Assembly (NCBI RefSeq): GCF_020103695.1
Contig: NZ_JAHXBF010000018.1
Span: forward strand, 186,001-250,000
DNA length: 64,000 nucleotides
Source of the DNA: Hyalangium versicolor
Lineage (GTDB): Bacteria; Myxococcota; Myxococcia; Myxococcales; Myxococcaceae
Direction: 5' to 3'
Below are positions 36,079 to 43,138 of the stretch, in pieces. Each line of letters begins with the position of its first letter. Positions within the stretch are counted from its first letter, which is position 1. The notes below the pieces were generated by a model. The model saw only the letters and a list, made by a program, of their open reading frames with translations, was not told where the DNA came from and searched no databases. The position numbers were made by a program, and so were the translations under genes.

Positions 36079-36315
36079 CTAGAAGCAGCTGACGTCGCAG
36101 CTCAGCTGACAGCCTTCGTAGGCGTCCATGCACAACGCCTTGCAGTCGTTATCCCTGCCACAGTTCAGCTTGCAGCTCGTGAACGCCGAATAGCAGGACG
36201 AGCAGCAGTCCGCCGCCAACTCGACAACGGGATTCTGGCTCCCCAGCGCCGCACCCGCGGCCAGACCCACCGACATCGCCAGCCCCACCACTGCCTTCTT
36301 CCAGATGTTCTTCAC
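36079..36315 (-). CDS. Small secreted Cys-rich peptide
   Basis: A 78-residue protein. The start is placed at GTG 36315 because GGGAGGAAG (36316-36324) lies immediately upstream at normal spacing and it yields a proper signal peptide (KNIWKKAVVGLAMSVGLAAG). The mature part has ten Cys in about 43 residues: DCCSSC, then a series of C-x3-C pairs (CKLNC, CKALC, CQLSC, CDVSC) separated by 5-6 residues. The regular C-x3-C spacing suggests disulfide-stapled helices. No family is recognised. It could be a structural, toxin-like or signalling peptide; all of that is guesswork. An in-frame ATG at 36330 would add five residues but lacks a ribosome binding site. Confidence 0.75.
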   Translation of the reverse strand: MKNIWKKAVVGLAMSVGLAAGAALGSQNPVVELAADCCSSCYSAFTSCKLNCGRDNDCKALCMDAYEGCQLSCDVSCF

Positions 36316-36489
36316 GCTTCCTCCCGACATGCATGGCAAGACCGTGGCCGCCATGCCTGACGGTGCCACGGGCACACCGGCCTGACCGGTCTGCGAGAGC
36401 CAAGCTACAGGCCAGCGCGAGAGCGCACCGCCACCGTTCAGTGAAGCGCTCCACCGGGCGGTGAAGCGGCCTTCCGCACCCGTGAACTG

Positions 36490-37308
36490 TCAGACCCGGC
36501 CCAGCAGCGCATCCAGACGCTCGCGGTAGCTGCGACTGAGCTTCAGATGCGTGCCGTTGCGCAGGATGACCTGATACTCGCCGTGAACCAGAGGCCTCAG
36601 CTCCTTCACCCGCTGGACGTTGACGATGACCGAGCGGTGGATGCGCACGAACTGGCGAGGATCGAGCTGCATCTCCAGCTCTCTCAGGGACTGGCGCACC
36701 AGGTGCGTCTGCTCGCCCGCGTGCACCTGGACGTAGTAATCCTCGGCCTTGAGCCAGTCCACCTCGTCCACGGCGAGAAAGGTCACCCTTCCGATATCCT
36801 TGAGCGCCAGCCGCTCCAGGTAGTGCGCCGGTGGAGGTGCCGGAGCCGCGCTCAGAGGGGAAGGCGGTGGCGAGGAAGGCCCCATGAGCCCGGCAAGGTG
36901 GCTGGCCAGTGTCTGGATGCGGCCTCCGCGCACATGCTCCTTCGCACGGGCCAGCACCCTGCCGAAGCGCTCGTCATCAAAGGGCTTGAGGAGGTAGTCG
37001 AGAGCGCGCGCCTCGAAGGCCTTGAGGGCGTAGGCGTCGTATGCGGTGACGAAGATGACGGCGAGCCTCTCGGGGCGGGCCTCCCGCAACACATGGAAGC
37101 CATCCGTGCCCGCCAACTCCACATCCAGGAAGAGCACCTCCGGGGGGGACCGGCGCAGGGCTTCCACGGCCTGGGCGCCGGTGGCGCACTCGCCCACCAC
37201 CTCCACCTCGGGGTCTTTGGACAGCAGCGCCATCAAGTTCTGCCGGGCGATCCGCTCATCGTCTACCACCAGGACGCGGATGAGTGCTGAGACCGCTGGC
37301 GGGCTCAC
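36490..37308 (-). CDS. LytTR-family response regulator
   Basis: A 272-residue response regulator. The receiver domain (about residues 8-125) has VLVVDDERIAR, the phosphoacceptor Asp in LFLDVELAGTDG (near 62), Thr in IFVTAYDAYA and Lys in LLKPFDDERF. After a Pro-rich linker the C-terminal LytTR DNA-binding domain (about 170-272) has VDWLKAEDYYVQVHAGEQTH and FVRIHRSVIVNV. The start is GTG 37308, with GGAGG at good spacing and a GTGA overlap with the upstream histidine-kinase stop, so the pair is translationally coupled. Target genes are not evident in the window. Confidence 0.92.
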   Translation of the reverse strand: MSPPAVSALIRVLVVDDERIARQNLMALLSKDPEVEVVGECATGAQAVEALRRSPPEVLFLDVELAGTDGFHVLREARPERLAVIFVTAYDAYALKAFEARALDYLLKPFDDERFGRVLARAKEHVRGGRIQTLASHLAGLMGPSSPPPSPLSAAPAPPPAHYLERLALKDIGRVTFLAVDEVDWLKAEDYYVQVHAGEQTHLVRQSLRELEMQLDPRQFVRIHRSVIVNVQRVKELRPLVHGEYQVILRNGTHLKLSRSYRERLDALLGRV

Positions 37309-38426
37309 GGCGTCACCTCCACGCGACGGAAGGGGATCACCGCCTGGGCCAGCGCACCTCCGCCCTCGGCAGGCAGCAACTCCAGCCGCTGAGCGTCGCC
37401 ATAAAGATGGCGCAGCCGGGCTCGCGTGTTGGACAGGCCAATGCCGCCTTCCTCGGGTACGCCTGGCTCGGGCGCGGCGGCTGGGGGAGAGAGCGGGCCT
37501 TCCCCGGTATCTCGCACGCGCAGCCACAGCTCATCCTCCTCACGCGTGATCTGGATCTCCACCCTGCTCTCGGTTGTGTCGCTGCGCACTCCATGGCGCA
37601 CGGCGTTCTCCACCAGGGGCTGGAGCAGCAGGTGCGGCACCAACGCGTCCGCTGCCTCCGGATCCACCTGGATGTCGATGCGCAACCGCTCCTGGAAGCG
37701 CAGTTGCTCGATGCGCAGGTACCGCTCCACGAAGTCCAACTCCTGGCGCAGAGGCACCTCTTGAGATCCGTCACTGCGCAGCACCGCGCGCAGCAGGTCC
37801 GCCAGGCCCGCCGTCATCTGGACAGCGCCGCGCGAGTCACCAGTGCGGATGAGTCCTGTGATGGTGTTGAGGGAGTTGAAGAGGAAGTGCGGCCGCAGTT
37901 GCATCTGCAGCGCCAGGAACTGGGCGCGCAGCAACTGGGTCTCCAGCTCCGAGGCGCGAAGCCGGCGCTCCATATAGAGGCGGTGGAAACGAAGCGCGTG
38001 GCCCACTCCCGCTCCGACGAAGTAGCAGAAGATGGAGAGGACCAGGGACCTGGCGAGCTGAGCGACGAAGGGATAGGTGGGCTGGCTCAGCCACGGTGCC
38101 AGCACGTACCTCATCGTCGCGGTGATGACCCAGAGCACGGCCAGGAGCAACAGGTGGACTCCCAGATTGCGCCACCGCGACGGCCGGACCAGTGGGTAGC
38201 GATCGCAACAAGCAAACATGAAGGGCGTCATCAGCGCCCACAGCCAGTCGCTCTGCAGGGACCACAGCAGGTCGTGGAGGTCGGGCGGCGGTGTGCCAGC
38301 GCCCCAGGAGGACACCCACAGGCCTCCCACGGACAACAGGCTGACGAGCGTCCAGAGAGAGAAGACCAGCGCTCCCGCGCGCCAGCTTCTCCACGTCGGA
38401 GGGGGCAATCTCGGCTCGGCTCTCAT
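37305..38426 (-). CDS. LytS/YehU-type sensor histidine kinase
   Basis: A 373-residue membrane histidine kinase of the His_kinase (LytS) family. Four hydrophobic segments occupy the first 150 residues (for example VFSLWTLVSLLSVGGLWVSS). The phosphoacceptor motif is QLRPHFLFNSLNTI (near residue 175), and the ATPase half has LLLQPLVENAVRHGV, VRDTGEG and GIGLSNTRARL. It lacks a separate extracytoplasmic sensor domain, so it probably senses a membrane-associated signal. It overlaps the LytTR regulator gene by 4 bases and is its obvious partner. Confidence 0.93.
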   Translation of the reverse strand: MRAEPRLPPPTWRSWRAGALVFSLWTLVSLLSVGGLWVSSWGAGTPPPDLHDLLWSLQSDWLWALMTPFMFACCDRYPLVRPSRWRNLGVHLLLLAVLWVITATMRYVLAPWLSQPTYPFVAQLARSLVLSIFCYFVGAGVGHALRFHRLYMERRLRASELETQLLRAQFLALQMQLRPHFLFNSLNTITGLIRTGDSRGAVQMTAGLADLLRAVLRSDGSQEVPLRQELDFVERYLRIEQLRFQERLRIDIQVDPEAADALVPHLLLQPLVENAVRHGVRSDTTESRVEIQITREEDELWLRVRDTGEGPLSPPAAAPEPGVPEEGGIGLSNTRARLRHLYGDAQRLELLPAEGGGALAQAVIPFRRVEVTP

Positions 38427-38666
38427 GGCGAAGCATCGCTTCCGTACTGAAGTCTCGGTTCACTCACGGGTGTCTCTGCTCGCCGCTCTCGGTAAGGACA
38501 GTGAACGTCCACTGGCGGCGGCCGATTCGCATCTGCCCCATGCATCTATGTGTTCAAAAGCGGCAAACCGAGCCTATTCCTTTTAATTTGAAATATTAGC
38601 AGGACCCACTCCGTCGCGCGGAATGTGTCAGTCACTCCAGCTGGCCCAGCATCCCGGTGGGAGACG

Positions 38667-39863
38667 CTACGGAGCGGGCGCTACGGGCCTGCCCTGCTCC
38701 AACCGGAGCGTGTGCGTGGTGCCGAGGGGGAAGCGGAGGAATTCACTCTCCGTTCGAGGCTCGTAGGTGACGGTCTGCCCCCGGTCGCCCGCGAAGAACA
38801 CGGAGTAGCGTGCCTGGGTGGACTTCCGCTCCTTCTCCCCCGCCCCCAATTTCCTGCCGAGAGCCACCTCGCCCTCGGTCGGCCAGCGGAGTTCGCCTGT
38901 CGCGATGCCCTCGGCCTTCACCCGCCGGTCCAGCCTCCAGTCCCACACCTTCCAGGAGTACCACTCCGCGGTACGTGACTCCTGGCGATAGCGCGGCTCC
39001 CGGCGCGAGCGCTTCACGTTCACGTAGCGAGGCACCTGCCGCGTCTTCTTCACCGTGCAGTAGCGAGTGCTACAGCGCCTGTCGCCTCCGCTGCACTCCT
39101 CCTTGCATGTGGCGAAGCCGTTGTTGTTGCTCGTGCATTTCTGGCGGCAGCGGCGAGGCGTGGTGGTGCAGTCCTCTCCGCAAGACTCGCGAGCAGTGTA
39201 CTTCTCGGTGTCATAGCCGTCCCGCACCTTCTCCGTGAAGTAGACGGTCTCGTAGCCGTCCTGCACCTTCTCATGGTGATGGTGCCGCTTCCCCATGGCG
39301 CGGACATCGAAAGCCCCGGCCGGCCGTTGCTCGGCGAAGCCTTCCTGCGCGAGCGACTGATAACGCTCCACCATCACCGTGTGCTCCCAGGAGACGGCCT
39401 CCACCCGCAGGGACACGCTCTGCAGCTCGTACACGGTCCGCAGGGAGGCGGCCTCCTCTGCTTCCCGCACGTTCCGCACCACTCCGACGGAACAGACGCT
39501 CACCACTCCGCCCACGATGAGCATGATCAAGCACCCCAGAGCAGTCGAGCCGGGAGGAGGTGGCGGCGCAGGAGGGGGCAGAGCCTTGCCTGCCGGAAGC
39601 GAGGCACCACAGCTCTTGCACTTGCCGTCGTACGCCCGCTGGTCACTGTCGCACCAGGCGCACCGCCAGTTGGGGCCCGCGGTCGCCATGCGCAACAGGG
39701 CCTCGTCGGTCACCGTCGCCGCGGCCTCCGGGTTCTCCGGCATCTCGTACTGCTCGCTGCCGTCCTTGGCGTTGCCGCAGCTCTGGCACGTCTGATGTCG
39801 GCCGAGGTTGCGGTGCTTGCAACTCGAGCACCTCCAGAACATCTCTATCTGCCGCTCGGACAC
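38667..39863 (-). CDS. Membrane protein with two RanBP2-type zinc fingers
   Basis: A 398-residue protein of unknown function. Two zinc-finger motifs of the form W-x-C-x2-C-x10-C-x2-C lie at residues 10-29 and 66-85, followed by a Pro stretch and one membrane segment (about 109-129). The distal part has a short His run (GKRHHHH), a DGYDTEKY repeat-like segment and a Cys cluster with about nine Cys between 236 and 280, then a basic and beta-rich tail. RanBP2-type fingers bind RNA or ubiquitin in eukaryotes; the bacterial role is unknown. The start is GTG 39863 because GGAGGAGCG precedes it. Confidence 0.75.
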   Translation of the reverse strand: MSERQIEMFWRCSSCKHRNLGRHQTCQSCGNAKDGSEQYEMPENPEAAATVTDEALLRMATAGPNWRCAWCDSDQRAYDGKCKSCGASLPAGKALPPPAPPPPPGSTALGCLIMLIVGGVVSVCSVGVVRNVREAEEAASLRTVYELQSVSLRVEAVSWEHTVMVERYQSLAQEGFAEQRPAGAFDVRAMGKRHHHHEKVQDGYETVYFTEKVRDGYDTEKYTARESCGEDCTTTPRRCRQKCTSNNNGFATCKEECSGGDRRCSTRYCTVKKTRQVPRYVNVKRSRREPRYRQESRTAEWYSWKVWDWRLDRRVKAEGIATGELRWPTEGEVALGRKLGAGEKERKSTQARYSVFFAGDRGQTVTYEPRTESEFLRFPLGTTHTLRLEQGRPVAPAP

Positions 39864-40093
39864 ACGCTCCTCCAGCCCCTGGGGCCATGAGGACAGTAGC
39901 AAGGTGTCTCATGATCCGAAACCGAGCCGCTGCGCGGATTCACCGAGGCCGTCCAGCGCAGGCTGCCGGGACGAACGGAGCCCGTGAAGCGCGGCGCGAA
40001 CCTGGGGCTCCGCGCCGCCACCTGAAGGCGAAACTCGCCGAGCCAATCCGGTGATGCCCGATCGAGTCCGCGATAGCTGGCACGATCCCGTCC

Positions 40094-40123
40094 GCTTCCT
40101 CGAATTGCCCGTGCGGTAACAAG
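40094..40123 (+). repeat. 30-base dispersed repeat, copy 2
   Basis: One-mismatch copy of the 30-mer at 34400-34429. It lies intergenically, 28 bases past the stop of the leftward lipoprotein gene. The flanking bases diverge at once, so the unit is short. Confidence 0.7.
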
Positions 40124-40150
40124 GAGTATTGGGGTAGCGAGGCTGTGCCG

Positions 40151-40777
40151 CTATTGGAGAGACATCACTCCACCCTGGACCTTGACGAAGGTTGAAAAGG
40201 AGCTGCGGGTCCCACGAACCGCCACACGCAGTCGGACGTAGTAGGGGGAGAGCTGGTAGGGGATGGTGTTCGGGTACTGGGGATCCGGTTGGAAGGTACA
40301 GAAGCTGGGGCCGCCGTCGAAGAGCGGCCCCCATTTACCGACGTACCTGGCAGTCCCCGTTTTCTCCCACTTGCTCAAAAGATACTGGCCGTACACGCCC
40401 ACCTCGAGGCGGGCATATCCGCAGGTGACTTCACTGCCCGGCATGAGTTCGGAAGCAGCCCATCCGGCGATGGGGGTGAGGTTGCGGTCTCTCGTCTGCC
40501 GCACCTCCACCACGAACTGACTCGGGCACGAGCCTGAACCGTAGGAGTTGGTCAGGGAGGTGGCGCTGTACGTTTCGCTGAACGAGCCCGGGTCCAGCGG
40601 CTCATCGATGATGGCGTTGGCGGCGACCGTCGTACAACCCATCTCGCCCAGAGGGCTCTGGAGCTGGCCCGCTGGCGCAGCGGCGCTCTCGTCGAGGGAT
40701 GCGTCATCGATTGAGCCGCCACAGGCACCGGCGCTGGTGATGACGGCTGACAGGAAGAGGAGCTTCATCGAGTTCAT
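40151..40777 (-). CDS. Hypothetical lipoprotein (CGGS/GQLQ type)
   Basis: A 208-residue lipoprotein: short signal peptide, lipobox SAGAC, mature start CGGSIDD and a low-complexity acidic linker with GQLQ. The body has several Cys and beta-type segments (FVVEVRQTRDRN, YVRLRVAVRGTRSS) but no recognised domain. The lipidated start resembles that of the second lipoprotein at 41693-42040 (CGGSMDA, GQLQ), so the two may be related in origin or role. A sigma54-like element lies 67 bases upstream. Function unknown. Confidence 0.75.
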   Translation of the reverse strand: MNSMKLLFLSAVITSAGACGGSIDDASLDESAAAPAGQLQSPLGEMGCTTVAANAIIDEPLDPGSFSETYSATSLTNSYGSGSCPSQFVVEVRQTRDRNLTPIAGWAASELMPGSEVTCGYARLEVGVYGQYLLSKWEKTGTARYVGKWGPLFDGGPSFCTFQPDPQYPNTIPYQLSPYYVRLRVAVRGTRSSFSTFVKVQGGVMSLQ

Positions 40778-40843
40778 GTGCGAATCCTGGGTTTGGGGTC
40801 TCGTCGCTGCATCCAGCGCTTGCGCCGGACAGACAGACTCATG

Positions 40844-40860
40844 AGCAATCCTCAGACCAA
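40844..40860 (-). promoter_or_regulatory. Candidate sigma54 promoter for the leftward lipoprotein gene
   Basis: On the minus strand TTGGTCTGAGGATTGCT has GG-N10-GC with a perfect TTGCT -12 box but a partial -24 box (TGGTCT rather than TGGCAC). Transcription would start about 55 bases before the gene. Confidence 0.4.
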
Positions 40861-41081
40861 CCGTCGCACCGATGATTTCGAGCAGTTGCGTGAGCTGGCA
40901 CCCTCGAACGACACACGTGGCACAGGCGCTGGCACACCCGTCCGGCGGCGGCTCCCCTCGGTTCCTTGCACCAACCCACCTCCCAGGAGGCCGCTTTGAC
41001 ATGGTTGCCATCTCCGATGCGTGAACACAGAGGACTCACGGCTGGGTGGATGTTCTGCCTTCCCTACCTTTTCATCCGGCG

Positions 41082-41098
41082 CTGGCACTGGGCTTGCT
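41082..41098 (+). promoter_or_regulatory. Sigma54 promoter
   Basis: TGGCAC-N5-TTGCT (41083-41098) matches the sigma54 consensus at all -24 and -12 positions with the required GG-N10-GC spacing. The predicted start near 41110 would leave about 44 bases of leader before the 41154 gene. An FHA-type sigma54 activator is encoded 2 kb away. Confidence 0.75.
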
Positions 41099-41153
41099 CC
41101 AAGAAATCGGGCCGCACCCGAAGTCCAACCCGTTGCAAGAGCACGAGGCAGCC

Positions 41154-41582
41154 ATGGCTGACGTAAAGAATGTGGGTCTCAGCATCATCAACGCCAACGC
41201 ACCCAATCAGAAGAAGGTGACGGTGAGCTACACACTGCAGTTCGATCCCGCGGAAGCCGGAAAGCAGTTCCAGGTCGTGATCAGGCTCTGGGGAGAGGAC
41301 CTCCCAGGGGATGAGGAGCAGCCTCCCGATGATCTGCGCTACACGTTCATGTTCGGGCTGAAGTCGTACACCTCGGTGGTTGCGCAAGCAGGGTCGATGA
41401 ACTTCCACCAGACGCGCGACGTCATCACGGGCACCCTGAACGAGGATCCCGGCTTCCGCGAGATCCCGGTCGCCCCCGATACGACCATCAAGATCCCTCA
41501 TGGCGATGAGGTCTACGCGACCGTCACCCTCAGCCAGCTCAGCACTACTGCTCGTTCGAGCACGGTCAAGATGCTCCTCTGA
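41154..41582 (+). CDS. Hypothetical 142-residue protein under sigma54-type promoter
   Basis: A soluble 142-residue protein without signal peptide. It has a beta-rich look (KKVTVSYTLQFDPAEAGKQF, YATVTLSQLSTTARSSTVKM) and no recognised domain. ATG 41154 is preferred: GAGGC is at good spacing and a near-perfect sigma54 promoter ends 56 bases upstream, inside any longer version of the gene. A strong hairpin follows the stop. Function unknown; regulation by the nearby FHA activator is inferred from promoter type. Confidence 0.7.
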   Translation: MADVKNVGLSIINANAPNQKKVTVSYTLQFDPAEAGKQFQVVIRLWGEDLPGDEEQPPDDLRYTFMFGLKSYTSVVAQAGSMNFHQTRDVITGTLNEDPGFREIPVAPDTTIKIPHGDEVYATVTLSQLSTTARSSTVKMLL

Positions 41583-41593
41583 GCAACACAGAC

Positions 41594-41621
41594 AGGCCGC
41601 CTTCCTCAGGGAAGGCGGCCT
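41594..41621 (+). terminator. Rho-independent-type terminator
   Basis: AGGCCGCCTTCC (41594-41605) pairs over 12 bases with GGAAGGCGGCCT (41610-41621), loop TCAG, 11 bases after the stop of the 142-residue gene. It also lies downstream of the leftward lipoprotein at 41693 and may serve both. Confidence 0.75.
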
Positions 41622-41692
41622 TCAAGGCGGCTCAGACGAGAGCTGGCGTCGGCCGGATGAACCCGGTTCGACGCCAGCCCTCACGTGCTTCA

Positions 41693-42040
41693 CTACGGCA
41701 GCCAGCCAGAGTCCTGGCAGGGCTTGGGGCAGTGGGAGGTACACACGGCCTGCATCTTCGGTTTGCTGAACTGATAGTCGTGGCTGCACGCGAGCGACTC
41801 GTAGTCGTAGTGCTCGTTGGTGGTGGGGCACCGCCAGAACCCGTAGCTGCAGATGGCCGCGTGCACCTCACCGATGTCGCCCGGCTCATTCGGCTCCTGG
41901 AGCTGGCCGTCGTGCTGCTCCGGGGACTCGGCGTCCATGGAGCCTCCACAGGCCGCTCCGAGCACCACCGCCAACGCTGCGCCCACGACGCGGTGGTTCC
42001 AATCCCTGACAACCCTCTGGATGCAATGCTTCAGGTTCAT
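41693..42040 (-). CDS. Small hypothetical lipoprotein (CGGS/GQLQ type)
   Basis: A 115-residue lipoprotein. GAGGAAG precedes ATG 42040, the signal peptide ends in the lipobox LGAAC, and the mature protein starts CGGSMDA with a polar linker containing GQLQ. The C-terminal half has six Cys (CSYGFWRC, CSHDYQF, CTSHCPKPC), suggesting a small disulfide-bonded domain. Its lipidated start resembles that of the 40151-40777 lipoprotein. A sigma54-like element lies about 77 bases upstream. Function unknown. Confidence 0.78.
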   Translation of the reverse strand: MNLKHCIQRVVRDWNHRVVGAALAVVLGAACGGSMDAESPEQHDGQLQEPNEPGDIGEVHAAICSYGFWRCPTTNEHYDYESLACSHDYQFSKPKMQAVCTSHCPKPCQDSGWLP

Positions 42041-42116
42041 ACTTCCTCGCAGTCCCGCTCGGGGTGCTTGTGGTGTTGCTCCCCAGCCTCCATGGCCGGC
42101 AAGCACTCCGGAGATG

Positions 42117-42132
42117 AGCAATGAGCATGCCG
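42117..42132 (-). promoter_or_regulatory. Candidate sigma54 promoter for the leftward small lipoprotein
   Basis: On the minus strand CGGCATGCTCATTGCT gives GG-N10-GC with a perfect TTGCT -12 box and a -24 box that matches four of six positions. Transcription would start about 65 bases before the gene. Confidence 0.45.
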
Positions 42133-42327
42133 AACCTGGGTGCTGCTCGGCTCCTTCATGGCAACCTGGCGGTGAGCCCCGCCGAGGGCTGAGGAGAGCG
42201 AGCCCTGCACAGCGCCTTTTGCCAGCCTGGGCAAATCTTGCCTATCCCGCGGCTGTCCGCTGCCTCAGTCCCCGCCCTCGCCTCCTCCACACCTGCTTGG
42301 GACAGCGGCTTCCTGACACAGGTCCGT

Positions 42328-42369
42328 CCTGTGCCAAAGGCACACATGGCACAGGCCGCTCCTGTGCCA
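42328..42369. promoter_or_regulatory. Inverted-repeat cluster, candidate activator binding sites
   Basis: CCTGTGCCA at 42328-42336, TGGCACAGG at 42347-42355 and CCTGTGCCA at 42361-42369 are exact 9-base inverted copies. The first overlaps TGTGCC-AAA-GGCACA (42330-42344), a 15-base palindrome. TGGCACAGG also occurs at 40918-40926 in the neighbouring divergent region. Spacing from the sigma54-like elements (about 110-210 bases) suits an enhancer site. Confidence 0.5.
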
Positions 42370-42478
42370 ACAGCTTGCTCCCATGATGCGACTGTATAGA
42401 GAGGCAGAGGAGTGCAATCCCCTGTGATCTTTAGGCATTTGGTTTCGGCCCGCGAGGCCAGCCCATATGGCCTGGGCC

Positions 42479-42494
42479 CGGCACGCGAGGTGCA
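42479..42494 (+). promoter_or_regulatory. Candidate sigma54 promoter for the 126-residue gene
   Basis: CGGCACG-N4-GTGCA has GG-N10-GC and differs from consensus at one base in each box. The predicted start is about 130 bases before ATG 42636. Confidence 0.5.
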
Positions 42495-42635
42495 ATCGAG
42501 GGGATTGGCTCAGCGCTAGACAGCGCGGAGCCAAGAAGCAGGGATTGGCATGCCGGAAGCCCGGGGCCGCCTTCCCATCTCAACCGGGCTCCACTGGGAA
42601 CGGATACAACCGTTCCTCCAATCAAGAGGCTGAAG

Positions 42636-43016
42636 ATGCGCACGAATTATATCGCTTTCACCGCAACGGATGCGCCGTTCATCGTGAAGACGGGAGGGAC
42701 TCCTGATCAACTGAAACAAGAATTCGTATTCAACATCCCGCAGAGCATTGATACCCAGCACAATGCCGTTCTCATGTTCATGGTCAACGGTACGGCTGGA
42801 AGCAACAACCTCGTGGCCCAGGTCGCGATCAACAACAATGTTGTTTCTACGTACGGCCCGGCCGATACAGCGCTCACCCGGCCTTTCCACGAGATCTTCC
42901 CGGGCGGATTCCTGAAGACGGGCAACAACAACAAGATTGCCGTTCAGATCGTGGGCGGCAGCGGTACGTTCAAGGTGTCGGATGTCGTGATCTGGTTCAT
43001 GGATAATCAGCAGTAG
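42636..43016 (+). CDS. Hypothetical 126-residue protein of lower GC content
   Basis: A 126-residue protein with no signal peptide. It is Asn-rich and beta-rich (VLMFMVNGTAGSNN, VAQVAINNNVVSTYGP, NNKIAVQIVGGSGTF) and may be a jelly-roll or similar sandwich; no family is recognised. AAGAGG precedes the ATG. Its codons use more A and T at third positions than those of neighbouring genes, a possible sign of transfer or of unusual expression. A 10-base-pair hairpin terminator follows. It lies just upstream of the FHA activator and has a sigma54-like element in its upstream region. Confidence 0.75.
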   Translation: MRTNYIAFTATDAPFIVKTGGTPDQLKQEFVFNIPQSIDTQHNAVLMFMVNGTAGSNNLVAQVAINNNVVSTYGPADTALTRPFHEIFPGGFLKTGNNNKIAVQIVGGSGTFKVSDVVIWFMDNQQ

Positions 43017-43061
43017 TCAAGGCTGCACTGGCTGACGTGCCTTGCTGGCGCAAACCTGCTT

Positions 43062-43085
43062 GGAGGGACCCAAAAGGGTCCCTCC
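43062..43085 (+). terminator. Hairpin terminator
   Basis: GGAGGGACCC (43062-43071) pairs perfectly over 10 bases with GGGTCCCTCC (43076-43085), loop AAAA, 45 bases after the 126-residue gene and before the activator gene. Confidence 0.7.
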
Positions 43086-43138
43086 ACAGCGACGGCCTGG
43101 ATGCCTGAGAGGGTGTTGAGGTGTCCGTATAACGCAAT

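Larger units (their letters stand above)
40778..41153. other. Divergent intergenic region with two sigma54-like elements
   Basis: This 376-base gap separates the leftward lipoprotein gene from the rightward 142-residue gene. It holds a sigma54-like element facing each gene (40844-40860 and 41082-41098) and a TGGCACAGG at 40918-40926 that recurs upstream of the next gene pair. No coding frame in it looks real. Confidence 0.6.
42041..42635. other. Divergent intergenic region with inverted repeats and two sigma54-like elements
   Basis: This 595-base gap lies between a leftward lipoprotein gene and a rightward 126-residue gene. It contains a sigma54-like element for each (42117-42132 and 42479-42494) and, between them, a cluster of CCTGTGCCA/TGGCACAGG repeats (42328-42369). 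No convincing coding frame was seen. Confidence 0.6.

Noticed and set aside
36335..36350. GG-N10-GC element upstream of the Cys-rich peptide
   Set aside because: The predicted transcription start would fall on the ribosome binding site, leaving no leader, and the -24 box is poor.
38540..38600. AT-rich stretch upstream of the LytS-type gene as a promoter
   Set aside because: It lies over 110 bases away and no hexamer pair was convincing on either strand.
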